Below, piece after piece: positions 7,725 through 15,016 of a stretch of DNA of 19,056 bases (within the stretch, counting starts at the first letter, position 1; each line of letters begins with the position of its first letter). The position numbers and the translations under genes are program-made. The notes beneath the pieces are model-generated. The model made no database searches, was not told where the DNA came from, and worked only from the letters and a program-made list of their open reading frames with translations. This DNA is from Campylobacterota bacterium (GTDB taxonomy: Bacteria; Campylobacterota; Campylobacteria; Campylobacterales; Sulfurovaceae). The DNA is taken from NCBI GenBank assembly GCA_003646505.1, contig QMKT01000010.1, positions 1 through 19,056 on the forward strand, given 5' to 3'.

Positions 7725-9645
7725 ATTCTCTCCTTTGGCACTGTTAGACCTTACTTATATTGTAGTACTTTTGCCCCTGCTGCTCATTCTCAAGATCCCT
7801 ATGCTCATCTTTGTTGGGATAGTGATAGCCATACTTATATTCAAACGTACACCAACACAGAAGTTAGGGATATTTTTTATTTTTATACTGGGGGTTCTTG
7901 CACTTTATTTATCGTTATACGGGGCATTTTCTTTTAGAGGTCTATCTCGTTTAAAGCTCTTTCTTGAACTTTTAGTTTACATCCTGATGATTGTCGTGGC
8001 CATGCAGAGACTTACCCGTGAGATAAATTTTTACCTGCTCATTTCTCCGTTTTTGTTTCTTGCGCTCTCTTTATTTTTCTATCATGGGATGTTGATGCTT
8101 ATTTATGTTGTTTTTGAGCTCTTCTTTTTACTGTGGATGATACTTTCACATCGTATGGAAGGAAATGTTAGAGATGGCTTTGCTTCAAGTATGGTCATGT
8201 TTATGTATTCTCTGCCATGGGTGGTTGTACTTTTTATTTTCTTTCCCCGTATCTCTTTTGAACATGCCAATTACGGTTTTAAAAGTGAGTCTATAAAACG
8301 TATGGGACACGACGGTACGATGTATCTTGACAGTAAAGCCCTGCTTGTTCCATCAGAACGTATTGTTATGGAAGTTGGTTTTGAAAATAAAATACCCCCT
8401 TCACATACACTTTATTTTAGAGGTAGCATACTTTATACCGATAAAAAGGACCACTGGGAAGGACTACCTATCTATGTCAAACGTGAAACAAAACCTTTTT
8501 ATGCCACCACAGGTTTGCCCATAAAATACCAAATAAGCCTCTACCCTACACAAAAACTATGGCTCTATACATTGGATATGCCATCACGGATGGTTAAAGG
8601 TTCAACACTTGACCGTGATCTCATTACTACAGTCAAAAAGCCTGTCAAAGAGCCCATACATTATGAAGCCAGCTCTTCACTAAGTCCACGATTTCATGAT
8701 ATTTTAGATAAAAAAACACTACAGGCATCTTCCTTTTTTGACCGTGAACAAAATCCGCAAACATATAAAGAGGCACAGAAAATAGAAGAAGCCTATATCT
8801 CAATGCCAAAAAGAGCAAAGGCACTCACCCATTTTTTTAAGATGCGATCTCTCACCTATACACTTAAACCTGATGCACTTGATATCAACCATACCACTGA
8901 CAGTTTTCTCTTTGATACCCGTCGTGGGTACTGTGTACACTTTGCTTCTTCTTTTGTTACTATGGCACGTATGGCTGGTATTCCTGCGCGTATTGTTACG
9001 GGGTATAAAGCTGATCCTGCCAATGGTTTAAAAAACTATCTGGCAGTGAAAGAAGAAGATGCGCATGCATGGGCAGAACTCTACATTGATGAGCATTGGG
9101 TACGTTTTGAAACAACTTCTACAGCAAGCAAAGTAGAAAGCAACGGAGAGATCATCGATCCAAATCAAAGCGCGCAAAGTACTTCAAACTCTCTCTATAA
9201 AGAGGTCAATCTATATCTCATGTATGTGAAGTATCAGGTTGAAACATGGATACTCTATTACTCGCACATTAGACAGCTTCAACTCCTAGACTATGCGAAA
9301 AAAAACCCCGCCTTTATCGTTAGCTTTGTTCTGAGTCTTATTGCCCTTGTTTTACTTACCTTTATCATTATTGCTTATTTTAAGAGGCCACAGTACAGTA
9401 GTGAAACATTAGCGATCATGCAACCCTTATTGAAAAGATTAAAAAAAGAAGATCATCTTAGAAGTGATGAGGAGACGCTTCATCAGTATCTGCTGCGCTA
9501 TAGCAACAGTTACCCTCAAAAACTTTTAATAGCTGAGATAGACAGACTGTATGAACATATGATCTATGCGAATGAAAATTCAAAAAACAAACAAAAAGAG
9601 CTGAAAACCCTGATAAAAAAATTTCTTAAACAGAAAAATGGTTAA
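7693..9645 (+). CDS. membrane transglutaminase-like protein (TgpA/DUF3488 type)
   Basis: From ATG 7693 the protein has 650 residues. The N-terminal ~185 residues contain about six or seven membrane segments (DUF3488-like). A periplasmic region follows, ending in a transglutaminase core at about 375-480, then one more membrane segment (about 540-562) and a cytoplasmic DUF4129-like tail. Core motifs: GYCVHFASSF with the nucleophile Cys414, DAHAWAEL with His458, then WVRFETT, where the usual third catalytic Asp (DPT in relatives) is Glu473. It forms the final gene of the MoxR-DUF58-transglutaminase set, overlapping DUF58 by 32 nt. In Pseudomonas, TgpA is essential and thought to act on the cell envelope; the substrate is unknown. 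The remaining gap to the next gene (9646-9747) shows no convincing terminator or promoter. Confidence 0.9.
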   Translation: MRYLKHLQDIKFSPLALLDLTYIVVLLPLLLILKIPMLIFVGIVIAILIFKRTPTQKLGIFFIFILGVLALYLSLYGAFSFRGLSRLKLFLELLVYILMIVVAMQRLTREINFYLLISPFLFLALSLFFYHGMLMLIYVVFELFFLLWMILSHRMEGNVRDGFASSMVMFMYSLPWVVVLFIFFPRISFEHANYGFKSESIKRMGHDGTMYLDSKALLVPSERIVMEVGFENKIPPSHTLYFRGSILYTDKKDHWEGLPIYVKRETKPFYATTGLPIKYQISLYPTQKLWLYTLDMPSRMVKGSTLDRDLITTVKKPVKEPIHYEASSSLSPRFHDILDKKTLQASSFFDREQNPQTYKEAQKIEEAYISMPKRAKALTHFFKMRSLTYTLKPDALDINHTTDSFLFDTRRGYCVHFASSFVTMARMAGIPARIVTGYKADPANGLKNYLAVKEEDAHAWAELYIDEHWVRFETTSTASKVESNGEIIDPNQSAQSTSNSLYKEVNLYLMYVKYQVETWILYYSHIRQLQLLDYAKKNPAFIVSFVLSLIALVLLTFIIIAYFKRPQYSSETLAIMQPLLKRLKKEDHLRSDEETLHQYLLRYSNSYPQKLLIAEIDRLYEHMIYANENSKNKQKELKTLIKKFLKQKNG

Positions 9646-9747
9646 CCCTCTCTTGCTATAGTTACAGTTCACATAAAAGCAACCTCTTAGATGTTTTTAA
9701 ATAAAATAATGAACTTAATTCTATGTCCATTCCAATGAAAGAATATT

Positions 9748-11100
9748 ATGATAAAAAAAAGTAAAAAAATTATACTTGCCGGGCTGACATCAACGATTGC
9801 TGTTGCCTACATATTTGGATCATTTGCTCAGGCAAAAGATACTACTACTAAATATAGACCCTCTACAGCAAAAGAAAAGCTGGAAGCATACCTCAAGTTT
9901 ACAGAGATTCTAAATGTAATAGAGAGTAACTATGTAGATGATATAAATACTTCAGACCTTATAGATAAAGCACTCAAAGGCCTCATGGTCAACCTTGATG
10001 CACACTCTACCTTTATGGATGCCAAAGACTATAAAGACCTCACCGTACAAACCAAAGGTGAGTTTGGCGGATTGGGTATCTCTATCGGAATGAAAGAAGG
10101 TGCCCTGACAGTCATCGCTCCTATAGACGGTACTCCAGCATTTAAAGCAGGTATAAAGGCGGGTGATATCATTTTAAAGATCAATGAAATTGCTACGATC
10201 GGAATGAATATTGATGAATCTGTTAAGTTGATGAGAGGTAAACCTAAAACCTCTTTGGTTCTGACCATTATTCGAAAAAAAGAGCCTAAACCCCTTGAGA
10301 TCAAGATAGTCAGAGACATTATCAAAATACAGTCAGTCTATGTGAAGACCATAGAAAAGAAACTACTTTATGTTCATATCACTTCTTTTGACCAAAAAGT
10401 AGTAGACGGGATCAAAAATGCCATGAAAGATAACAATGCAACTGAAGGATTGATCCTTGACCTTCGAAACAATCCTGGAGGATTACTCGGCCAGGCTGTT
10501 GGCGTTGTAGATCTATTTGTTGAAGAGGGTACGATTGTAAGTCAAAAAGGCAAGAACGAAAAAGAAAATGAGGCTCATTATGCCAAGAAAGAAAATACTG
10601 ATACCGACACTCCCATTGTTGTATTGGTGAATGGTGGATCAGCATCTGCCTCTGAGATCGTATCTGGAGCACTCCAAGACTTCAACCGAAGCATTGTTGT
10701 GGGTGAAAAAACTTTTGGTAAAGGTTCTGTACAAGTTGTTCTGCCTATAGATAATGAAGCATTGAAACTTACGGTAGCACGCTATTATCTTCCAAGCGGA
10801 CGTACGATTCAAGCTGTAGGTGTTACACCAGACATTATTGTGCATATTGGGAAAATAGATTATATTGATGACCCTGTTTTACTAAAAGAAAGAGATCTTA
10901 AAAAACACCTTGAAGGTGAATTGGCAAAGATCGACGTTAACAAAACAAAATCCAATGAAGGTAATCTCACTATGGACAGTAATGGAACTATCGTTGATGA
11001 CACTATCATCACTGAAGAACAAATTTATAAAGATGCACAGCTAAAATCTGCTGTAGACATTTTAAAAGCACTTATCATCACAAACAAAGGAAAAAAATAA
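9748..11100 (+). CDS. ctpA: carboxyl-terminal processing protease, S41 family
   Basis: This 450-residue envelope protease cleaves proteins near their C-terminus after recognising it with a PDZ domain. A signal peptide or anchor lies at about 8-28. The PDZ domain spans about 100-178 (GGLGISIG carboxylate loop, then [12 protein letters not shown]). The catalytic domain contains [10 protein letters not shown] (236-245) and the Ser/Lys dyad: Ser300 in GGSASASEI and Lys325 in TFGKGSVQ, aligned to the E. coli Prc residues by the 25-residue spacing. About 90 residues of charged, Asp/Thr-rich tail follow. The gene heads a tightly packed operon; its TAA shares one base with the purC ATG (TAATG), implying coupled translation. 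The same ctpA-purC adjacency exists in Campylobacter jejuni (Cj0511-Cj0512, from memory). A weak GAAAG precedes the start. Confidence 0.96.
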   Translation: MIKKSKKIILAGLTSTIAVAYIFGSFAQAKDTTTKYRPSTAKEKLEAYLKFTEILNVIESNYVDDINTSDLIDKALKGLMVNLDAHSTFMDAKDYKDLTVQTKGEFGGLGISIGMKEGALTVIAPIDGTPAFKAGIKAGDIILKINEIATIGMNIDESVKLMRGKPKTSLVLTIIRKKEPKPLEIKIVRDIIKIQSVYVKTIEKKLLYVHITSFDQKVVDGIKNAMKDNNATEGLILDLRNNPGGLLGQAVGVVDLFVEEGTIVSQKGKNEKENEAHYAKKENTDTDTPIVVLVNGGSASASEIVSGALQDFNRSIVVGEKTFGKGSVQVVLPIDNEALKLTVARYYLPSGRTIQAVGVTPDIIVHIGKIDYIDDPVLLKERDLKKHLEGELAKIDVNKTKSNEGNLTMDSNGTIVDDTIITEEQIYKDAQLKSAVDILKALIITNKGKK

Positions 11101-11834
11101 TGCTGCATGATACACTGGTCAAACAAACACTGATCTACGAAGGAAAAGCAAAAAAAATCTGGTCAACGGAATATCCTGATCTTTATATTTCTGAATTCAA
11201 AGATGACCTCACTGCATTTAATGGTGAAAAGAAATCAAGTGAAGTAGGCAAAGGTGCACTTAATAACGAGATATCTACCGAACTTTTTAAATATTTAAAT
11301 GAGAAAGGTATAGCCACACACTTTGTTGAGATGATAGACGCCAACAATATGCTTCATAAAAAAGCAGAAGTGATCTATATTGAAGTGATCGTAAGAAACA
11401 TTGCGACAGGTTCTTTGAGTAAAAACCTTGGTATAGCAGATAAAACCGTACTTCCTTTTACTTTGGTAGAGTTTGACTATAAAAATGATGAGTTGGGTGA
11501 TCCAAAACTCAACGATCAGCATTGTCTTCTCCTTGATCTTGTGAAAGACACTTCTGAACTTGACTACATCAGATACATGGCAAGAAGAATCAATACGATC
11601 CTTTCAGAGTTCTATGCCAAGCTAGATATTAAAGTGGTAGATTTCAAATTGGAATTTGGTAGAGATAGTGATGATAACATTATTTTGATCGATGAGCTAA
11701 GTCCAGACAACTTTAGACTCTGGGATGCCAAAACAGATGAAAAGCTAGACAAAGATAGATTTAGACAAGGGCTTGGTGGACTTACTGAAGCCTACAAAAT
11801 GGTACTTGATAGAATTAAAAACAGAGATAAATAA
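11100..11834 (+). CDS. purC: phosphoribosylaminoimidazole-succinocarboxamide synthase (SAICAR synthetase)
   Basis: The 244-residue enzyme joins CAIR and aspartate using ATP to give SAICAR in de novo purine synthesis. Recognisable family motifs are [11 protein letters not shown] (11-21, the nucleotide-binding loop), [11 protein letters not shown] (35-45), the IVRNIATGS segment near residue 100 and the terminal [11 protein letters not shown] block, all in the expected order and at the usual length for a short bacterial PurC. The start overlaps the ctpA stop by one base, with AAAGGA upstream inside ctpA. Its own stop codon lies within an inverted repeat, and a 93-nt hairpin-rich gap separates it from purS, breaking an otherwise gapless gene run. 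Nothing in the protein looks damaged. Confidence 0.97.
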   Translation: MLHDTLVKQTLIYEGKAKKIWSTEYPDLYISEFKDDLTAFNGEKKSSEVGKGALNNEISTELFKYLNEKGIATHFVEMIDANNMLHKKAEVIYIEVIVRNIATGSLSKNLGIADKTVLPFTLVEFDYKNDELGDPKLNDQHCLLLDLVKDTSELDYIRYMARRINTILSEFYAKLDIKVVDFKLEFGRDSDDNIILIDELSPDNFRLWDAKTDEKLDKDRFRQGLGGLTEAYKMVLDRIKNRDK

Positions 11835-11848
11835 CATAAATGTTATTT
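11829..11848. repeat. perfect 9-nt inverted repeat over the purC stop codon
   Basis: AAATAACAT, AA, ATGTTATTT is a perfect palindrome with a 2-nt centre and contains the purC TAA (11832-11834). As RNA it could fold with a 4-8-nt loop but the stem is AT-rich and weak, and no U tract follows. It may serve as an operator, a stop-codon hairpin, or have arisen with the adjacent repeat element. Confidence 0.6.
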
Positions 11849-11851
11849 AAA

Positions 11852-11900
11852 ATCGTACAAGTACGATGTGCTTTTCGCTGAGAAATACTTAGCGTAAGCG
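11852..11900 (+). repeat. hairpin repeat element, copy A
   Basis: Two stem-loops lie in tandem. The first is ATCGTAC-AA-GTACGAT (11852-11867), a perfect inverted repeat. The second is CGCTGAG-AAATA-CTTAGCG (11876-11894), with one G-U pair, extended by GCTT (11870-11873) and AAGC (11896-11899) around a small internal loop. Gapped hand alignment to the complement of 14941-14990 gives about 38 identical positions in ~52 columns, in the same order: first hairpin, GTG, CTTT, GCTGA, GAAA, ACT, TAGC. This suggests a dispersed intergenic repeat. It occupies most of the purC-purS gap. Confidence 0.6.
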
Positions 11901-11927
11901 TTATATTAAATTTTAGGAGAAAATTTT

Positions 11928-12167
11928 ATGCAAGCAGTAGTAAACGTATTTTTAAAAGAGGGTGTTCTTGACCCACAGGGAAAAGCAGCACATCATGCAC
12001 TTGACTCTCTAGGTTTTCCGGGAGTTGAGGATGTACGTATAGGTAAACAGATCATTCTGAAGCTTGAAACGGATGACAGAGCAAAAGCTGAAGCTGAAGT
12101 CAAAGAGATGTGTGAAACACTTCTTGCCAATACAGTTATTGAAGACTATACAGTAGAGATCAACTAA
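11928..12167 (+). CDS. purS: phosphoribosylformylglycinamidine synthase subunit PurS
   Basis: The 79-residue product is the small structural subunit of the three-part FGAM synthase (PurS-PurQ-PurL), in which PurS bridges the glutaminase PurQ to the synthetase PurL. Family features are the opening strand AVVNVFLKEGVLDPQG, the LGFPGVEDVRIGK turn and the alternating KLET...KAEAEVKEMCETLLAN helix, ending with the strand EDYTVEI. Length is normal for PurS. TTAGGAG sits 9 nt before the ATG. The gene is 1 nt upstream of purQ. Having separate small PurS/PurQ proteins means the organism uses the small-PurL system, not the fused enzyme of gammaproteobacteria. purL is not in the window. Confidence 0.96.
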   Translation: MQAVVNVFLKEGVLDPQGKAAHHALDSLGFPGVEDVRIGKQIILKLETDDRAKAEAEVKEMCETLLANTVIEDYTVEIN

Positions 12168-12168
12168 T

Positions 12169-12840
12169 ATGAAGGTAGCAGTATTAAGATTCCCGGGAAC
12201 AAACTGTGAGTTTGATACCCAATATGCCTTTGAAAAAATAGGACATGCTACTGAGCTTGTATGGCATGAAAATGAGACTTTACCTGAGGGTATTGATCTT
12301 GTAGTGGTACCGGGAGGTTTTTCATATGGAGACTACTTACGTTCTGGGTCTATTGCAAGATTTTCACCTGTCATGAAAGCGGTCATATCTTTTGCAAATG
12401 ATGGTGGTAGAGTGCTTGGTATTTGTAATGGTTTTCAGATACTTACAGAAGCAGGACTTCTTCCTGGGGCATTAAAGCGTAACAATGACCTGCACTTCAT
12501 CTCAAAACATCAAAATCTTTGTGTGATCAACAATGACAATGCTTTTTTAAACAAATGTGAAACAGGTGAAGTACTTAATATCCCTATTGCTCATGCAGAC
12601 GGAAACTACTACATTGATGATGCAGGGTTTGAGAAACTTGAAACAAATGGTCAAATACTTCTTCGTTATTCTGATGAAAAGGGAGCGCCTGTTGTTGTGA
12701 ATGGCTCTGTCACTTCCATTGCCGGTGTTTGTAATGAGAGTAAAAATGTATTTGGTCTTATGCCTCACCCTGAGCGTGCGTTAGAAGCCATACTTGGAAG
12801 TGAAGATGGTCTACGTATGCTTAAAGGTTTTGAGGTCTAA
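12169..12840 (+). CDS. purQ: phosphoribosylformylglycinamidine synthase glutaminase subunit PurQ
   Basis: This 223-residue class I glutamine amidotransferase releases ammonia from glutamine for FGAM formation. The catalytic triad is complete: Cys86 in LGICNGFQIL, and His200 and Glu202 in LMPHPERALE. The N-terminal MKVAVLRFPGTNCEFD and the PGGFSYGDYLRSG block (48-60) are diagnostic of PurQ over other amidotransferases. The purS and purQ reading frames are arranged TAATATG, with a weak GAGATC upstream. Its own TAA overlaps the next gene's ATG by one base (TAATG). PurS and PurQ must be made together for complex assembly, which the spacing supports. Confidence 0.98.
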   Translation: MKVAVLRFPGTNCEFDTQYAFEKIGHATELVWHENETLPEGIDLVVVPGGFSYGDYLRSGSIARFSPVMKAVISFANDGGRVLGICNGFQILTEAGLLPGALKRNNDLHFISKHQNLCVINNDNAFLNKCETGEVLNIPIAHADGNYYIDDAGFEKLETNGQILLRYSDEKGAPVVVNGSVTSIAGVCNESKNVFGLMPHPERALEAILGSEDGLRMLKGFEV

Positions 12841-13883
12841 TGAAACATTTTCGCTCTGTCTGGCTCCTTATTGGATTCATACTGGCTTACACAGTACAAT
12901 TGAGTGCACAGAGTGAATTTAAATACAGCTATATGCCTAAAACAGTGTATGAAAATCAACTTTTTCCTGTCACGATCATAGGGATAGGTGAAAAAGGCAA
13001 CAGCAACAATCAATTTACCTTCGACAGGTCCAGCAATATCCATCCAATATTTGATGAACCCCTGATCGTACGTAATGGTGATGATAGTTTTTATACCTTT
13101 TACTTTCAGGCAGAAACACTTGATGTGCGTATCCCTGCCCTTCATATTTCCTCTGAGACCACGGAAGAGACCTTCTCCTCTCAACGCATTGGCATCAAAA
13201 AATTAAAGAAAAGAGAAGACTTCTGCCATGTACTCGCTGCAGATATGAAGATCAAAAATTCTCAAGTGTCCAACTATGATGAAAAGAACCATATTGTCAC
13301 TCTCTCTATAGAAGCCTTTGAGGCAAACATTGAAGATATGTATCTCAACAATGTATCTGAATCTGACATAGAGTCCTTAAATCGTGAGTTTGCCAAGGTG
13401 GAAGCAGAATTTTATGTGGTTCTTCCTGTTGAGCAAAAATCGCTTAAATTCACTTATTTTAACACGATCAAAAAACAATATGTATTCTTGGAAGTACCTG
13501 TAGTAGTTGTAGATGCCTCCGTGGTAACACAATCTGATCTCAACCCTAAAGAAGATAATTTTGAAAAACTGAAGAGATATACGTTTATGTTTCTCTTCGC
13601 TTTCTTTTTCATCACATTTTTGTTTAAAAGAGATTTCTTTTATCTCGTCTTTGCTGTGGTGTCACTTATCACCCTCTTAACCTTTTACATACCACATAAA
13701 AAGATATGTGTAAATCAAGGGGCTTCTTTGTACATTTTACCAACTCAAACAAGTACTATAAGTACCAAGATAGATCAAAAGTTGGACACAATGTTATTGG
13801 GTGAACGCGAAGGCTTTCAAAAAGTTGAATACAAAGAAGGAATCATAGGATGGATAAAAAATGAAGATCTTTGCAACAATTAG
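12840..13883 (+). CDS. exported/membrane protein with BatD-like N-terminus and C-terminal SH3-like domain
   Basis: I do not recognise a named gene. The 347-residue protein starts with a signal peptide (cleavage near LSAQ, residue 21-24), then about 220 residues of beta-rich sequence resembling the Ig-like repeats of BatD (TVYENQLFPVTI, then strands ending FLEVPVVVVDA). Two membrane segments follow (about 248-262 and 265-284), and the last ~55 residues look like a bacterial SH3 domain (SLYILPT, FQKVEYKEGIIGWIK). The position between purQ and plsC matches a Campylobacter jejuni gene of unknown function (Cj0515, putative periplasmic protein, from memory). The start shares a base with the purQ stop; the 3' end overlaps plsC by 23 nt. 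BatD proteins work with MoxR and VWA partners, so a link to the MoxR set at 5963-9645 is conceivable but unproven. Confidence 0.75.
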   Translation: MKHFRSVWLLIGFILAYTVQLSAQSEFKYSYMPKTVYENQLFPVTIIGIGEKGNSNNQFTFDRSSNIHPIFDEPLIVRNGDDSFYTFYFQAETLDVRIPALHISSETTEETFSSQRIGIKKLKKREDFCHVLAADMKIKNSQVSNYDEKNHIVTLSIEAFEANIEDMYLNNVSESDIESLNREFAKVEAEFYVVLPVEQKSLKFTYFNTIKKQYVFLEVPVVVVDASVVTQSDLNPKEDNFEKLKRYTFMFLFAFFFITFLFKRDFFYLVFAVVSLITLLTFYIPHKKICVNQGASLYILPTQTSTISTKIDQKLDTMLLGEREGFQKVEYKEGIIGWIKNEDLCNN

Positions 13884-14571
13884 ATTTTACTGGGGTGCAT
13901 TTATCATCTCATTTAATACCGCTGTACTTATGATACCGGCATTAATGCTCTTTGGAAAATATAAAAGTACGATTGTACATCATATTAATTCTTTGACACT
14001 TTGGATGATGGGTGGAATTGCTTTAAAAAAAGGAAAAATGAATAAAAATGCCGATATGTATGTGATGAATCATCAAGGCATCGTAGATATTATAGGACTT
14101 GAAGCAGTACAAAATAATCATGTACGTTGGGCAGCAAAAAAAGAACTTTTTGATACTTTCTGGTTTGGTAATCTTCTAGTCCATGCAGAACAAATTTCCA
14201 TTGACAGAGGGGGGAAGTCTTCTTTACGTAAATTTATCTCTGATATTGAAGAGTCTAGGGATGTCTATAAACGTCCAGTTGCTATATTTCCAGAGGGAAC
14301 AAGAACAGATGGGCAAGAGTTACTTCCATTTAAGGGTGGAACAAAACTGATCGCTGAAAAGTTAGGACTTAAAATCCAACCCATTGTTATCACCGGAAGT
14401 AAAAAGCTGCTAAACGAACATAATAGAACTGCACATTCTGCTATAGTACACTATCATTTTTTAGATACTATTGATGTAAATACCGCTAATAAAGACTGGT
14501 ACACCACTCTTAGAGACAATATGCAAAAGGTTATAGATGACGAGTTTAACAACAATCATCGCAGTCGCTAG
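13861..14571 (+). CDS. plsC: 1-acyl-sn-glycerol-3-phosphate acyltransferase
   Basis: The 236-residue inner-membrane enzyme adds the second acyl chain to lysophosphatidic acid, making phosphatidic acid for phospholipid synthesis. Motif I, NHQGIVD (70-76), provides the HX4D catalytic pair His71 and Asp76. Motif III, FPEGTR (143-148), binds the phosphate of the glycerol substrate. A hydrophobic N-terminal segment (about 12-32) anchors it. The order matches PlsC (LPLAT family) and its usual length of about 240. It overlaps the preceding gene by 23 nt and crcB by 35 nt. Specificity for lysophosphatidic acid rather than another lysolipid is assumed from family and context. Confidence 0.93.
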   Translation: MKIFATIRFYWGAFIISFNTAVLMIPALMLFGKYKSTIVHHINSLTLWMMGGIALKKGKMNKNADMYVMNHQGIVDIIGLEAVQNNHVRWAAKKELFDTFWFGNLLVHAEQISIDRGGKSSLRKFISDIEESRDVYKRPVAIFPEGTRTDGQELLPFKGGTKLIAEKLGLKIQPIVITGSKKLLNEHNRTAHSAIVHYHFLDTIDVNTANKDWYTTLRDNMQKVIDDEFNNNHRSR

Positions 14572-14929
14572 CGGTGGTGCCATAGGGGCAACACTTAGAC
14601 TGCTTATCAATGGCTTTACAAATAAACACATTGTTCATGCACTACCGTTTGGTACACTCGTTGTCAATCTTATAGGGTCTCTTCTTATAGGAATGCTGTT
14701 CGCCTATTTTCACCTTAATACTTCTCTTTCTCCTCAGCTAAAAACGTTTTTAGTGACAGGAATACTAGGAGCACTTACAACCTACTCTACTTTCGCCATA
14801 GAGAGTTTCTTCTTACTTCAATCAGGACATTACATACATGCCTTTGCCAATATGGCACTTAACCTTTTTGGTACCATTCTTCTTGCAGGAATCGGGTACC
14901 TACTTATACTGAGTACGCAAAATGGGTAA
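14537..14929 (+). CDS. crcB: fluoride channel Fluc/CrcB
   Basis: This 130-residue four-helix membrane protein belongs to the Fluc family, which forms antiparallel dimers exporting fluoride. Signatures: GGAIGATLR (13-21), GTLVVNLIGSLL (39-50) with the pore Asn44, and GILGALTTYSTF (75-86) at the broken third helix that carries the structural Na+ site and the pore phenylalanines. The usual TTFSTF is TTYSTF here, so the first Phe of the box is Tyr83 while Phe86 is kept. AAAAGG lies 6 nt before the ATG inside plsC. No fluoride riboswitch is possible upstream because the start is embedded in plsC. The operon position after plsC matches Campylobacter jejuni, where htpG follows; here it does not. Confidence 0.93.
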   Translation: MTSLTTIIAVASGGAIGATLRLLINGFTNKHIVHALPFGTLVVNLIGSLLIGMLFAYFHLNTSLSPQLKTFLVTGILGALTTYSTFAIESFFLLQSGHYIHAFANMALNLFGTILLAGIGYLLILSTQNG

Positions 14930-14942
14930 AACCCATCTTTGC
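14917..14942 (+). terminator. hairpin spanning the crcB stop codon
   Basis: GCAAAATGGGT (14917-14927), loop AAA, ACCCAT (14931-14936), one bulged C, TTTGC (14938-14942): an 11-pair stem that includes the crcB TAA. No run of U follows, so it is better seen as a possible 3'-end or attenuation hairpin than a classical terminator. The inverted copy B element begins at its right foot. Confidence 0.5.
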
Positions 14943-14990
14943 TATGCTAACGCAGTTTTCTTCAGCAGAAAGCTCACGCGACTTGTCGCT
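14941..14990 (-). repeat. hairpin repeat element, copy B (inverted)
   Basis: On the minus strand this reads AGCGACAAGTCGC, GTGAGCTTT, CTGCTGAAGAAAACT, GCGTTAGCATAGC. It opens with the short inverted repeat GCGAC-AA-GTCGC, as copy A opens with CGTAC-AA-GTACG, and then shares GTG, CTTT, GCTGA, GAAA, ACT and TAGC in order. It is diverged from copy A by a few small indels and substitutions. Compensating changes in the first stem (TAC/GTA against AC/GT) suggest structure is conserved. It fills most of the 87-nt gap after crcB. Confidence 0.6.
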
Positions 14991-15006
14991 ATTAAATTAA
15001 ATAAAT

Positions 15007-15012
15007 AGGAAA
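15007..15012 (+). promoter_or_regulatory. Shine-Dalgarno supporting a TTG start
   Basis: AGGAAA ends 4 nt before TTG 15017. There is no ATG in frame near the beginning of this open frame, and the next TTG (15026) is farther away, so TTG 15017 is the likely start. Confidence 0.55.
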
Positions 15013-15016
15013 TACA

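Noticed and set aside
9646..9747. Promoter or terminator between the transglutaminase and ctpA genes
   Set aside because: Only AT-rich sequence with a loose TTGCT/AGCAA pair over a 20-nt loop and a TAAAAT hexamer without a partner; not distinguishable from chance.
14930..15016. Fluoride or purine riboswitch in the crcB or purS leaders
   Set aside because: The crcB start is inside plsC, so no leader exists. The gaps lack the purine riboswitch three-way junction loops and the fluoride motif core; the structure seen is explained by the repeat element.
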